From positions 44,723 through 108,722 of the forward strand of contig DATKEC010000115.1 of assembly GCA_035544575.1 (NCBI GenBank): a stretch of 64,000 nucleotides of DNA, written 5' to 3'. Below are positions 17,417-26,237 of the stretch, piece by piece (the stretch's first letter is position 1; the number at the start of each line of letters is the position of its first letter). Under the pieces are notes generated by a model. That model was not told the origin of the DNA, did no database searches, and saw only the letters and a program-made list of their open reading frames with translations. The position numbers and the translations under genes are program-made. The DNA comes from DATHWB01 sp035544575 (GTDB lineage Bacteria; Actinomycetota; Acidimicrobiia; Spongiisociales; ZC4RG35).

Positions 17417-19042
17417 TCAGGTCCGTGCCCGCAGGTCCACTCTCCGGATCTTGCCCGAGACCGTCTTGGGGAGTTCGTCGATGAACTCGACCTGCCGAGG
17501 GTACTTGTAGGGCGCGGTCGTGTCCTTGACGAGAGCCTGGATCTCAGCGGCGAGATCCTCGGACGGTTCGTGGCCGGGACGGAGCACGACAAAAGCCTTC
17601 ACGACTTCCCCTCGCTCCGGGTCGGGCACACCGATGCAGGCCACCTCCTGGACCGCGGGGTGTTCCATGATCACGCTCTCGACCTCGAAGGGACCAATGC
17701 GATAGCCGGCGGAGATGATGACGTCATCGGCCCGGGAGACGAACCAGAAGTAGCCCTCCTCGTCGACGTATGCCCGGTCGCCGGTCAAGTAGAAGTCCCC
17801 GAGGTGTGCAGCACGTGTGGCCTCGGGGTCTCGCCAGTACTCGACGAACAACCCCACCGGCCGATCCGGCTTCACCTTCACGGCGATCTGACCCTCGTTC
17901 CCCGGAGGCAGGGGCCGACCGGCCTCGTCCACGACAAAGACGTCGAAACCGGGCGTCGGTTTGCCGAGGGACCCGGGCTTGATCGGCATGCAGGGATAGT
18001 TGGCGAGGAGGTTCACCGTCTCGGTCTGGCCATAGCCGTCGTGGATCTCGGTGCCCGTCGCCGCCTTCCAGGCGTGAAACGTCTCGGGGTTCAGCGCCTC
18101 GCCCGCCGCCAGGCAGTGCCGGAGCGTGGAGAAGTCGAAACGGGTGAGGTCTCGAGTCACGAAGTTGCGATAGATCGTGGGAGGGGCACAGAAGACGGTC
18201 ACCCCGTGGTCGACGATCATCCGCAGCATCTGATCGAAATCCGGCTTTCCCCGGGCGTTCCATGCCATCACGGCAGCACCCATGGTCCATTGTCCGAAGA
18301 GCTTCGACCATGCAGCTTTCGCCCATCCGGTGTCGGACACGCCCCAGAAGACATCTTCCGGACCGAGGTCCTGCCAGAAACGGGCAGTCACTTGGTGGCC
18401 GATGCCGTAGGACGCCTGGGTGTGAAGGACCATCTTCGGATTACCCGTCGTCCCGGACGTGAAATAGATCAGCATCGGATCCGACGAAGCGGTCACGTCC
18501 GCGGGAAGCGATGCGTCCCCGGCGCCGTCGCGGGCGGCATCCCCGTCCACCCAATCTTCGGCCGGTCCTCCCATGACGATCAGCGTTCGCAGGGTCGGAC
18601 AGGCATCACGGATGGAATCCACGACCGCGGCACCGTCGACGTCGGCGACTGCCACCGACGCGCCCGCCTTGTTGATCCGATAGGCGATGTCTTTGCCCTT
18701 CAGCTGGGTCGTCCCCGGCATCGGTATGGCACCGAGCTTGATGGCACCGAGCATCACGTCGTACCAGCCGATGACCCGGGGGAGCATCAAGAAGATCCGG
18801 TCGCCCTGGCGGACACCGAGCTCCGAAAGCGCCCGACCCATCCGTGTCGACCGTGACGCCAGATCACCGAAGGTGTAGTCCTCGGCTATCGACCCGTCGG
18901 GCGAGACCATCCGCAGCGCCAGCTTGGACGGTTGTTCTGCCGCGCGGCGATCGACCACGTCGACCGCGGCATTGAACCGTTCCGGCACTTCGAGCCGGAA
19001 CGAGGAGCGGGCGACATCGTAGTCGGCCATGTTGGCCATCAT
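17417..19042 (-). CDS. AMP-forming acyl-CoA synthetase (medium-chain ACS-like)
   Basis: 541 residues. It activates a carboxylic acid to acyl-AMP and then acyl-CoA. P-loop YFTSGTTGNPKM, A5 motif DGYGQTE, hinge region YLTGDRAYVDEEGYFWFVSR, A8 SAGYRIGPFEVE and the A10 lysine in KTVSGKIRR are all complete. The overall pattern resembles ACSM/medium-chain or aromatic acid ligases more than acetyl-CoA synthetase. The start is ambiguous among three nearby ATGs (MMANMADYD). It probably forms an operon with the enoyl-CoA hydratase. Confidence 0.92.
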   Translation of the reverse strand: MMANMADYDVARSSFRLEVPERFNAAVDVVDRRAAEQPSKLALRMVSPDGSIAEDYTFGDLASRSTRMGRALSELGVRQGDRIFLMLPRVIGWYDVMLGAIKLGAIPMPGTTQLKGKDIAYRINKAGASVAVADVDGAAVVDSIRDACPTLRTLIVMGGPAEDWVDGDAARDGAGDASLPADVTASSDPMLIYFTSGTTGNPKMVLHTQASYGIGHQVTARFWQDLGPEDVFWGVSDTGWAKAAWSKLFGQWTMGAAVMAWNARGKPDFDQMLRMIVDHGVTVFCAPPTIYRNFVTRDLTRFDFSTLRHCLAAGEALNPETFHAWKAATGTEIHDGYGQTETVNLLANYPCMPIKPGSLGKPTPGFDVFVVDEAGRPLPPGNEGQIAVKVKPDRPVGLFVEYWRDPEATRAAHLGDFYLTGDRAYVDEEGYFWFVSRADDVIISAGYRIGPFEVESVIMEHPAVQEVACIGVPDPERGEVVKAFVVLRPGHEPSEDLAAEIQALVKDTTAPYKYPRQVEFIDELPKTVSGKIRRVDLRART

Positions 19043-19116
19043 GCCCTCCGCGGCGAAGCTTCCATCGACGCCGAGAATATTGGACAGCCAGACGCTGTGT
19101 GTCTCCGTGGAGACGT

Positions 19117-19491
19117 TCAGTGGCCCGACGCGACCTCGGTCACGTTGGGGCGACGCGCGTCAGAGGCGCGCTGCTCGCTCGGAGCGCTCCAGGACTTCAC
19201 GACGCGGTAGACCGCGTACGTGGCGATCAGTCCGGCCACAGTCAGCATCCCGGCCTTCTTGCGGCGCTTGCGACGCTCCGACGGCAGCAGCGCCAACAAA
19301 CTCGATCCCGCCTTGCTGACGGAGTCGCTGATTGCTTTGCCAGCTTCCTTCAGGAGATCTTCGGCATCGTCTTTGCGGTCGGCATACAGGTCCGTTGCCG
19401 CTTCGGTCAGATCCCCGAGGGCGCGCTCTGCGGCCTTGGTGGCTGCCTCGAGCGCCCGCTCGGTCTTCTTGGTGACGGTATCCACCTTCAT
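19117..19491 (-). CDS. Small helical protein with C-terminal membrane segment, unknown function
   Basis: 124 residues. ATG 19491 is preceded by AAGAAGGAAAGCC, a good ribosome site, which decides the start. Residues 1-60 are amphipathic helices rich in Ala, Lys and Glu (KKTERALEAATKAAERALGD), resembling YtxH or apolipoprotein-like stress proteins. Then come a cluster of Arg/Lys (ERRKRRKK), one membrane helix (MLTVAGLIATYAVYRVV) and a polar tail. It lies head-to-head with the partner-switching stress locus across 145 bp, so it could be a member of that regulon. Family not recognised with certainty. Confidence 0.65.
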   Translation of the reverse strand: MKVDTVTKKTERALEAATKAAERALGDLTEAATDLYADRKDDAEDLLKEAGKAISDSVSKAGSSLLALLPSERRKRRKKAGMLTVAGLIATYAVYRVVKSWSAPSEQRASDARRPNVTEVASGH

Positions 19492-19636
19492 GGCTTTCCT
19501 TCTTTCGCCTGGTGAGTGATACCCAGCGGGCGCGACGTTGACACACGCTTTGCCCGATTTCTTCACGATTTCCTCACGAGTGGCCCACAGCTCCCAGGTA
19601 TGAACCGCACCGTGACCGGGTACCTCACCCTCACGC

Positions 19637-20182
19637 ATGCGACACGCCGAGCACCACCTCCCAAATGACCTGAACGCGCCTGCCCGGAGCCGGCGTCTGG
19701 TCGAGGGTTGGACGAGGAATCACCCTCGGCGTCATGAGATCGTCCTGGCCGTGAGCGAACTCGTCGCGAACGCAGTGACGCACGGTTCTCGACACTCGCC
19801 TGGCGCCGGCGTGACGCTCTCAATTGCCAAGGACGACACCTACCTGCGGGTCTGCGTCGCGCAACGTGGTCCTCCCTTCCAACCCGAGTTCGCCGGCCCC
19901 TTCAGTGAACCTCGAGGTCTGACGATCGTCGACCGGGGGGTTGACCGATGGGGCATCGACGAACACGACGACATCGTCGAGGTGTGGTTCGAGGTCGACG
20001 ACGCGAGCCCCGCGGATCCGGCAACCGCCCTGCTCGCTGACGGTACTCTGGCGCCTAGCCACCGAACCGAACAGCGGGTCGAGAAAAGTGATCGGACCTA
20101 TATTCGAAGTCGAGACCGTCGAGCGAGGCTCGCGGCGTCAGGTCGTCGTCCGGGGCGAGATCGACCTCAAGACTGCCCCTGA
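19637..20182 (+). CDS. Anti-sigma factor kinase, RsbW/SpoIIAB-like (HATPase)
   Basis: 181 residues. GHKL ATPase fold: N-box SELVANAVTHG with E41 and N45, and G2-like EPRGLTIVDRGVDRWG. The G1 box, usually D-x-G, reads VAQRGPP, so the adenine-binding Asp is replaced by Gln. The domain ends near residue 118; the remaining 63 residues are Arg-rich without fold character. The gene overlaps the STAS gene by 95 bases, unusually long for this window. Expected role: hold the sigma factor inactive, or phosphorylate the STAS antagonist encoded next. The Gln substitution leaves kinase activity open. Confidence 0.85.
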   Translation: MRHAEHHLPNDLNAPARSRRLVEGWTRNHPRRHEIVLAVSELVANAVTHGSRHSPGAGVTLSIAKDDTYLRVCVAQRGPPFQPEFAGPFSEPRGLTIVDRGVDRWGIDEHDDIVEVWFEVDDASPADPATALLADGTLAPSHRTEQRVEKSDRTYIRSRDRRARLAASGRRPGRDRPQDCP

Positions 20183-20423
20183 ACTCGACGAGGCCCTCGA
20201 TGGCCTGAAAGCCGATCCCCTGGTCGTGGACATGACCGACGTGACCTTCATCGACTCGACCGGTCTTCGTGTCCTCGTGATGGCGCGCAGCAGGGTGGAA
20301 GGCGACGGAGGGCGCTTCGTCGTGTGCGCCGCCGATGGCTCGGCCGTCGTGCGCACCATGCGCCTCGCCGGTGTGGCGTCCGACTTCCACGTAGTCGCCA
20401 GCTGCGACGAACTCCCGGAGTGA
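20088..20423 (+). CDS. STAS-domain anti-anti-sigma factor (RsbV/SpoIIAA-like)
   Basis: 111 residues from GTG 20088. Single STAS domain with RGEIDLKTAPEL and the phosphorylation loop FIDSTGLRVL, where S57 is the expected target of the anti-sigma kinase. In its unphosphorylated state such a protein binds the kinase and frees the sigma factor. The last bases overlap the GTG of the sigma gene (GTGA at 20420-20423), so stoichiometry is probably set by coupling. The order kinase, antagonist, sigma is like sigB/sigF loci but with kinase first. Confidence 0.9.
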   Translation: MIGPIFEVETVERGSRRQVVVRGEIDLKTAPELDEALDGLKADPLVVDMTDVTFIDSTGLRVLVMARSRVEGDGGRFVVCAADGSAVVRTMRLAGVASDFHVVASCDELPE

Positions 20424-21523
20424 CCGACACCTCGCCCGCGGACAACGACGGGGTCGTCGTCGAGATCAGACTGTTTCCGAGCCTCCGCGCTCCCTTCGTC
20501 GCCCGGCGTATCGTCGGATCGCTCATCACCAGCGGTCCCCGACTCCGGGCGATCGATGCTTCCCTCCTCGCCGGGGAGATCACGACGCTCGTGATCACCT
20601 CTGAACGGCCAGCCACGCTCAAGCTCGTCGAATCGGGACGGAGCATTCGGGTGGCGATATCCACCGACGAGGGTCCGATCGGGGAACCAGATGCCATCGT
20701 CACGGCGCTCCTGAACCGAGTCGCCGACCGGTGGTCGGCAGACGACTCGCTGTGGTTCGAGATCGATCTCATCCGGCGCCAAGATCTCAGCGAACTCCCC
20801 GACAACGATCTCTTCGGGCTGCTTCCTAACGACCGCGACGCGCGTGACGAGCTCTTCGAGCGCTACGCGGGGTTCGCGTCGGCGATGTCCCGGCGGTTCG
20901 GCGCCAGCCGGCAACGAGGCACCGACCTCGAACAGGTCGCACTGCTCGCACTCGTTCGCGCCATCGAGCGCTTCGATCCTGGCGTCGGCGTCAAGTTCAC
21001 GAGCTTTGCCGGGCCATGGATCTCGGGGGCCCTCAAGCGACACCTCCGTGACCACGGCTGGTCGATGCGCGTGCCGCGCTCTCTCAAAGACGGATCGCTC
21101 GCTGTGAAGAAGTCGGCGGGCGAACTCGCCCAGGAGTTGGGCCGGGAGCCGACCCCCCAGGAGCTCGCGGTTGCCCTCGACATGGCGGTCGATGACGTTC
21201 TCGAGGCGATGTTGGCCAGCGACGCATACTCACTGACATCGCTGGACGCGCCGGCACCCAGCAGCGAGACCGGAAGCCTCGGCGAACTCATCGGCGTCGT
21301 GGACTCCGATCTGGCCACCGCCGAAGAGTGGCCGGCCATCGAAGCGGTGCTCGATCGCCTGAGCGACCGTGAGCAGCAGATCCTCTATCTCCGCTTTTTC
21401 GAGGATCTCACGCAGGCCGAAATCGCACCGCTCGTCGGCGTCTCCCAGGTCCATGTGTCTCGATTGCTCGAGAAGTCCCTCGAGCGGGTACGCAACCTGC
21501 TCGAGGATCCAGCCGGCGACTGA
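20420..21523 (+). CDS. SigF/SigB-type sigma factor with N-terminal degenerate anti-sigma-like domain
   Basis: 367 residues from GTG 20420, about 100 longer than ordinary SigF proteins. Residues 140-367 are a complete sigma: region 2 (GTDLEQVALLALVRAIERFD, FTSFAGPWISGALKRHLRD), region 3 (SAGELAQELGREPTPQEL) and region 4 helix-turn-helix (LTQAEIAPLVGVSQVHVSR). Residues 19-118 instead align by eye with the kinase encoded upstream: shared opening AP-x-x-RR-hV-x-G, a strand equivalent to LRVCVAQ (SIRVAISTDEG) and the ending NRVADRW plus LWFEIDL against DRGVDRW plus VWFEVDD. The N-box Glu/Asn are gone. I infer a pseudo-kinase fused to its own sigma target. Confidence 0.87.
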   Translation: MTDTSPADNDGVVVEIRLFPSLRAPFVARRIVGSLITSGPRLRAIDASLLAGEITTLVITSERPATLKLVESGRSIRVAISTDEGPIGEPDAIVTALLNRVADRWSADDSLWFEIDLIRRQDLSELPDNDLFGLLPNDRDARDELFERYAGFASAMSRRFGASRQRGTDLEQVALLALVRAIERFDPGVGVKFTSFAGPWISGALKRHLRDHGWSMRVPRSLKDGSLAVKKSAGELAQELGREPTPQELAVALDMAVDDVLEAMLASDAYSLTSLDAPAPSSETGSLGELIGVVDSDLATAEEWPAIEAVLDRLSDREQQILYLRFFEDLTQAEIAPLVGVSQVHVSRLLEKSLERVRNLLEDPAGD

Positions 21524-21547
21524 GAGCAGACGAACAGGAATCGGAAT

Positions 21548-23347
21548 TCACCCGGCGTTTGAGAGATCGCCTGTGCCAGCAGCGGGTCCTTCCAGCGCGA
21601 CGATCAACACTGCTGCGTCGTCCAGCTGTCGGGGTCGCGACTCGATGAGTGAATCGGCGAGATCGTCCGCATCGGTTGTCGCAGCAGCCAGGCTCGCGGC
21701 CAGCGCCTTCACACTCTGTTCGATGTCGGCGCCGCCTCTCTCCTCGACGAGGCCGTCGGTGAAGAGCACGATCTGCCACGGCGGGACGAGAGTGATGACC
21801 GCCTCTGAGTAGCCCCCCTCGGAGGAGACGCCCACGGGCGAGCCCAGCGCTCCCGCCAGCATCTCCACGCCCGCCCCGTGGCGCACGAGACCCGGAAGGT
21901 GGCCGGCCCGGGTGTACACCAGCTGGTTGCGTGCGAGGTCGAGCAGGCCATGAAAGATCGTTGCCATGGTGTCCGAACCGCGCAGTGCCGCATCGAGCCG
22001 GGCGATCTGGTGAGAAGGGGACGGCTCCTCGGCCGCCAGGGCGATTCCGCGCAGCAGGTTGCGTGCCTGAGCCATCTGGGCGGTGGCGGCGGCGCCGTGG
22101 CCCGCGACATCTCCGATCGTGAGGGCGACCCGGCCGTCACTCACGTGGTACACGTCGTACCAGTCACCTCCGGCGCGCGTGAACTCCGAGGCTGCGTCGT
22201 ACCGGGCGGCGATCCGAACGCCTTCGACATCTATGAGCCTCGCGGGCAGAAACCATTCGAAAAGGCCCGCGGCGAGCTGGCGGTGTTCGTCGAGCGCTCT
22301 GGCTCGTTCCCGGGCTGCACCCACCGCGGCAAGTCCGGCGAGTACCGAGACGGCGAGCAGCGCGGTCAGACCGACGGTCTGCAGCAGCCTCATCGTTTCC
22401 GCCGATGACCGCAGATCGTCTGTGGTCGTCACCAAATCGGACTCGACGATGTCACCCAGGCTCCGAAGCGATGCCAACCGCTCCGACGCGGCCTGGAACC
22501 ACACGCCGGGGTCGACGCGCTCGTCTCCCGTCCGGAGCGAGGCAAGCATCGCGCTGACGTCGTCGGTGTTCATCGCACTCAAAAAATCACCGACACCAAA
22601 CGCGATCGCGTCGACCTCGATGAACCTGAGGGAAGAGAGATTGGTCCGCGCCTCCTGCTGCAGCAGCAACAGCCGGACGATCTCGTCCTGACCCAACGGC
22701 TCCCCCTCGGCCAGAACGCCCAGGACAACATCGCGTTGGCGTGCGAGGGCCTCGCCCGTTTCGAGGAGCCGCACCTCTGCTCTCACCCGGGCAGAAAGCG
22801 GTGAGCCGGCGGCGACACCCTCCACCCTGCGGGCACTGGAAATCACCACGCTGATGACCGCCGAATACGCCTCGACAGTGGAGCCCTCGCGAAAGCGCAG
22901 CGTGGCATCGCGCAACTCGTTCAGCGGTTCCGTCGCTTCGTCGATGTCAGCCAGCACGGGAGGTCCGTTGTCATCGACGATCGAGCCGCGCACCTGCCAC
23001 TCGGCGCGCAGGCGGTCGAGCGCCTGATCGGTGCTTTCCTGAGCGGTCACATAGGACTCCCGGATCTGCACCGACGAGTTCGTCAGCCACATCTCGGCGA
23101 CCCCCCTCTCGTCCTGGAGCGCTTCGACCGCGTCACGCAGCCGCGCCGCGAGATCGACGGCGATCCCGCCGCGCTCGACCATCTCCACCCGATCCTCTCC
23201 GCTGCGCACCCCGACAACCGTGACGACCGCAACTCCCGCCACAGTCAGGACCGCGAACACCACGGTGATCCACACCCGTCCCAGATTCCTGTCGCCGGGT
23301 GCGAGCAGCCAGCGCTGTTGGCCGGGGGATGGATCTGCTGGGAGCAC
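21548..23347 (-). CDS. Membrane-bound NIT-like sensor fused to PP2C (SpoIIE/RsbU) phosphatase
   Basis: 599 residues from GTG 23347. TM1 at 26-47, an extracytoplasmic helical domain about 50-320, TM2 at 322-344 and a PP2C domain from about 375. The sensor starts with LQDERGVAEMWL, resembling the LQ-x-ERG motif of NIT (nitrate/nitrite-sensing) domains. The phosphatase has GGDWYD (393-398), GDVAGHG (412-418), VLFTDGLVEER and LDDAAVLIVAL, giving a full metal site. It faces the sigma gene tail to tail, 24 bp apart, and is the natural candidate to dephosphorylate S57 of the STAS protein. The ligand is inferred only. Confidence 0.88.
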   Translation of the reverse strand: MLPADPSPGQQRWLLAPGDRNLGRVWITVVFAVLTVAGVAVVTVVGVRSGEDRVEMVERGGIAVDLAARLRDAVEALQDERGVAEMWLTNSSVQIRESYVTAQESTDQALDRLRAEWQVRGSIVDDNGPPVLADIDEATEPLNELRDATLRFREGSTVEAYSAVISVVISSARRVEGVAAGSPLSARVRAEVRLLETGEALARQRDVVLGVLAEGEPLGQDEIVRLLLLQQEARTNLSSLRFIEVDAIAFGVGDFLSAMNTDDVSAMLASLRTGDERVDPGVWFQAASERLASLRSLGDIVESDLVTTTDDLRSSAETMRLLQTVGLTALLAVSVLAGLAAVGAARERARALDEHRQLAAGLFEWFLPARLIDVEGVRIAARYDAASEFTRAGGDWYDVYHVSDGRVALTIGDVAGHGAAATAQMAQARNLLRGIALAAEEPSPSHQIARLDAALRGSDTMATIFHGLLDLARNQLVYTRAGHLPGLVRHGAGVEMLAGALGSPVGVSSEGGYSEAVITLVPPWQIVLFTDGLVEERGGADIEQSVKALAASLAAATTDADDLADSLIESRPRQLDDAAVLIVALEGPAAGTGDLSNAG

Positions 23348-23425
23348 ACGAAGACGCTAGCGAGGCGACGCTCCGGCATCGATGGCCCGTGCGACGAGCC
23401 ATCGGCCGGCCTCCGGCGGTGTTCG

Positions 23426-26155
23426 CTACGGACTCTTGCGGACCACAGCGGGGAGGTCGTCGATGGACGGGAACCAGCCCTGGCGCACCGGCTTGACCCG
23501 GATCCGGGCATCCACGACCCGCACCCCGTTCCCGGGCTCGAGAACCATCACCGGATTGAGGTCCATCTCGGTGATCTCCGGAATCGCCGAAGCCAAGGCG
23601 GAGATCCGCAGGATGGTGTCGACGACGGCGTCGACATCCCCAGCAGGGAAACCCCGATATCCGTCCAGGAGCCTGGCTCCCTTGATCTCTCGCACGATCT
23701 CGCGGGCATCCACGTCCGTCAGAGGCGTCAGCCGAAACGCCACGTCCTGCAAGAGTTCGACGTACACGCCGCCGAGCCCATAGACGACCAGCGGTCCGAA
23801 GTTGGGGTCTTCGGTCACCCCGATCAACACTTCATGGCCACCTTTGACCATTTCCTGGACCAGCACGCCCTCATGTTCGGCCACCGCCGCGGTCACCGAC
23901 GCGAACCCAGCTCGGACGGCCTCTTCACCGACGACGTCGAGCAGCACGCCTCCGACATCGGACTTGTGAAGGGCGGATTCCGAGATCACCTTCAAGACGA
24001 CCGAAGCTCCAATCTCCCGAGCCGCCTCCACGGCCTCGTCCGGCGTCGTGACAGTCCTGGATTTGGGGAGGCTGAGCCCGAATGCCGAAAGGACGGCCTC
24101 GGTCGCGGTCGGCTCGAGCCACGCTCCCTTTTCGCCGGCGCGGGCGAGGACGTCACCCACGACCGCGCGGGCCACGCCAACCTCGATGCCGGACAGTGGC
24201 GGAACCTCCCCGGGGTCTCGCAGCAGCCACTCTCCATAGCCGACCGAACGCGACAGCGCGATCGCCGCAGACTCCGGGAAGGAGTAGGTCGGAATCGCGA
24301 CTCGCTCAGACCGGAGGAACGCGGCGGCAGTGTCCGATTGCATGAAGACCGAAAGGAGGGTGGTTGGACCGTCATAGCTCTCAGCCGCGATGCGCAACGC
24401 AGTCGCCACCTCCTCCACGCCGGCATCGGAGGTCGGCACGTAGATCACGAGCAGGGCATCCACCTCCCCGCTCTCCAGGATGGTCGACACGACGTGGGAG
24501 AACTGCGCTGCTCCCGCGCCGGCGATCATGTCCACCGGGTTGCGGAAGGACGCCTCCGCCGGGAGCTTCGCACGCAACGCGTGTTGAGTCGCATCCGAGA
24601 GTTCGGGGATGTTCAGACCGTTGGCCTCGAGCGCATCGGCCGCCAGGATGCCCGGGCCGCCGGCATTCGTGACGACGCCCACCCGGCGTCCTTTCGGAAC
24701 AGGTTGAGTCGACAGCAACGACCCCACCGCAAAGAGCTCCTCGAGAGTATCCACACGGATCACCCCCGTCTGGCGGAACAGAGCATCCACCGCCACATCG
24801 AGTGACGCCAAGGCGCCGGTGTGCGACGACGCCGCCCTGCTGCCCGTTGTCGTCCGCCCAGACTTCACAGCCACGATCGGCTTCTTGCGGGCGACCCTGG
24901 GTGCGATGCGGGCAAACCGTCTCGGCGAGCCGAACGACTCGAGGTAGAGCAGGATTACGTCGGTCTGCGGATCGTCCTCCCAGGCCATCAGCAGGTCGTT
25001 GCCCGACACGTCCGCCTTGTTGCCGACCGAAACGAATTGACTGATCCCGAGCCCCGAGCGCAAGGCATATTGGAGGATTGCGATGCCCAAGGCGCCGGAT
25101 TGTGACGACATGGCCACGTTGCCGGCGGGTGGGTAGACCGGTGCGAATGTGCCGTTGAGGTTCACCGATGGTGCCGTGTTCAGCAGTCCCATGCAGTTCG
25201 GACCCACCATCCGCATCCCGGCGTTGCGGACGAGGTCGAGCAGTTCGGCCTCGAGATCAACGCCGTCGCCTCCGATCTCGGAGAACCCGGCGGAAATCAC
25301 AACCAGACCGCGAACGCCCGCCACGTCGCACTCGCGAACCACCTCGAGCACCTGCGCGGCCGGGACCACGATGAACGCCAAGTCGACGGTGTCAGGGACG
25401 TCGACGATCGACGGATACGCCCTGACCGCGTTGACCACCTGGGTGCGGGGATTGACCGGGTAGAGGGTGCCCGTGTACCCGGTGTTCAAGAGGTTCCGGA
25501 AGAGGGTGTTGCCGATCGAGCCTTCGCGGGTGCTCGCGCCGATCACCGCGATCGCACGTGGGAAGAACAGCGGGAGAACTGAAGCGGTCACCGCGCGCCG
25601 CTCTCGCTCCTCTGCCCGGGCGCGGGCATCGTCGGTGTATGCGACGGGGAAGTCGACCGTGAAGATCCCGTCCTCGACCGTTCGCTTGAGTTCGTAACCG
25701 GAGTTGCGGAACACCCGCATCATCTGAACGTTCTCCGGCAGGACGAAAGCCCGGAATCCCGAGATGCCGTGATCGCGGGCGTAGGCGGTGATGAGTTGCA
25801 GGAGCGAGGTCCCGATGCCGTGACCCTGCATCTCGTCCGTGACCGAGAACGCCACTTCGGCCCGCGCGGGATCGTCCGGTTCGGCGTCATACCTCGCCAC
25901 GCCCACCATTCGACCGTCGAAGAGCGCGACGAGCGCCATTCGGGTCGAGTAATCGACCGTCGTGAAATATGTCACCTCTTCGGGGTCGAGCGAAGCCTTG
26001 ACGCGGAAGAAGCGGTAGTACCGGCTCTCCGGGCCGAGTCGCTCGAAGAAGTCGACGAGGAGATCGGCGTCGGCGGGCGTGATGGGACGCACCCGAACGG
26101 TCTGGCCGCTGCGGGTGACGATGTCGAGTTCGTATTCGGACGGATAGTCGGCCAC
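23426..26155 (-). CDS. GNAT acetyltransferase fused to NDP-forming acyl-CoA synthetase (Pat-like)
   Basis: 909 residues from GTG 26155. Residues 10-165 are a GNAT domain with acetyl-CoA loop EMQGHGIGTSLL. Residues 195-660 hold the CoA-binding and succinyl-CoA-synthetase-like domains with the phospho-His motif SSHTGA. About 690-909 is the ATP-grasp domain. Proteins with these parts acetylate lysines of central enzymes such as acetyl-CoA synthetase (Salmonella Pat); there the GNAT domain is C-terminal, while N-terminal placement as here is known from Streptomyces. The synthetase part keeps its His, so acyl-CoA ligase activity is possible. Monocistronic, 70 bp from the PP2C gene. Confidence 0.88.
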   Translation of the reverse strand: MADYPSEYELDIVTRSGQTVRVRPITPADADLLVDFFERLGPESRYYRFFRVKASLDPEEVTYFTTVDYSTRMALVALFDGRMVGVARYDAEPDDPARAEVAFSVTDEMQGHGIGTSLLQLITAYARDHGISGFRAFVLPENVQMMRVFRNSGYELKRTVEDGIFTVDFPVAYTDDARARAEERERRAVTASVLPLFFPRAIAVIGASTREGSIGNTLFRNLLNTGYTGTLYPVNPRTQVVNAVRAYPSIVDVPDTVDLAFIVVPAAQVLEVVRECDVAGVRGLVVISAGFSEIGGDGVDLEAELLDLVRNAGMRMVGPNCMGLLNTAPSVNLNGTFAPVYPPAGNVAMSSQSGALGIAILQYALRSGLGISQFVSVGNKADVSGNDLLMAWEDDPQTDVILLYLESFGSPRRFARIAPRVARKKPIVAVKSGRTTTGSRAASSHTGALASLDVAVDALFRQTGVIRVDTLEELFAVGSLLSTQPVPKGRRVGVVTNAGGPGILAADALEANGLNIPELSDATQHALRAKLPAEASFRNPVDMIAGAGAAQFSHVVSTILESGEVDALLVIYVPTSDAGVEEVATALRIAAESYDGPTTLLSVFMQSDTAAAFLRSERVAIPTYSFPESAAIALSRSVGYGEWLLRDPGEVPPLSGIEVGVARAVVGDVLARAGEKGAWLEPTATEAVLSAFGLSLPKSRTVTTPDEAVEAAREIGASVVLKVISESALHKSDVGGVLLDVVGEEAVRAGFASVTAAVAEHEGVLVQEMVKGGHEVLIGVTEDPNFGPLVVYGLGGVYVELLQDVAFRLTPLTDVDAREIVREIKGARLLDGYRGFPAGDVDAVVDTILRISALASAIPEITEMDLNPVMVLEPGNGVRVVDARIRVKPVRQGWFPSIDDLPAVVRKSP

Positions 26156-26237
26156 GGGCCGAACCTACTCGCTGGCGCCTGGCCGCCCCAGGGCCGAAAG
26201 CGCTTTTGCCACGCGAAACGTCACGTTTTTGTGTCGC

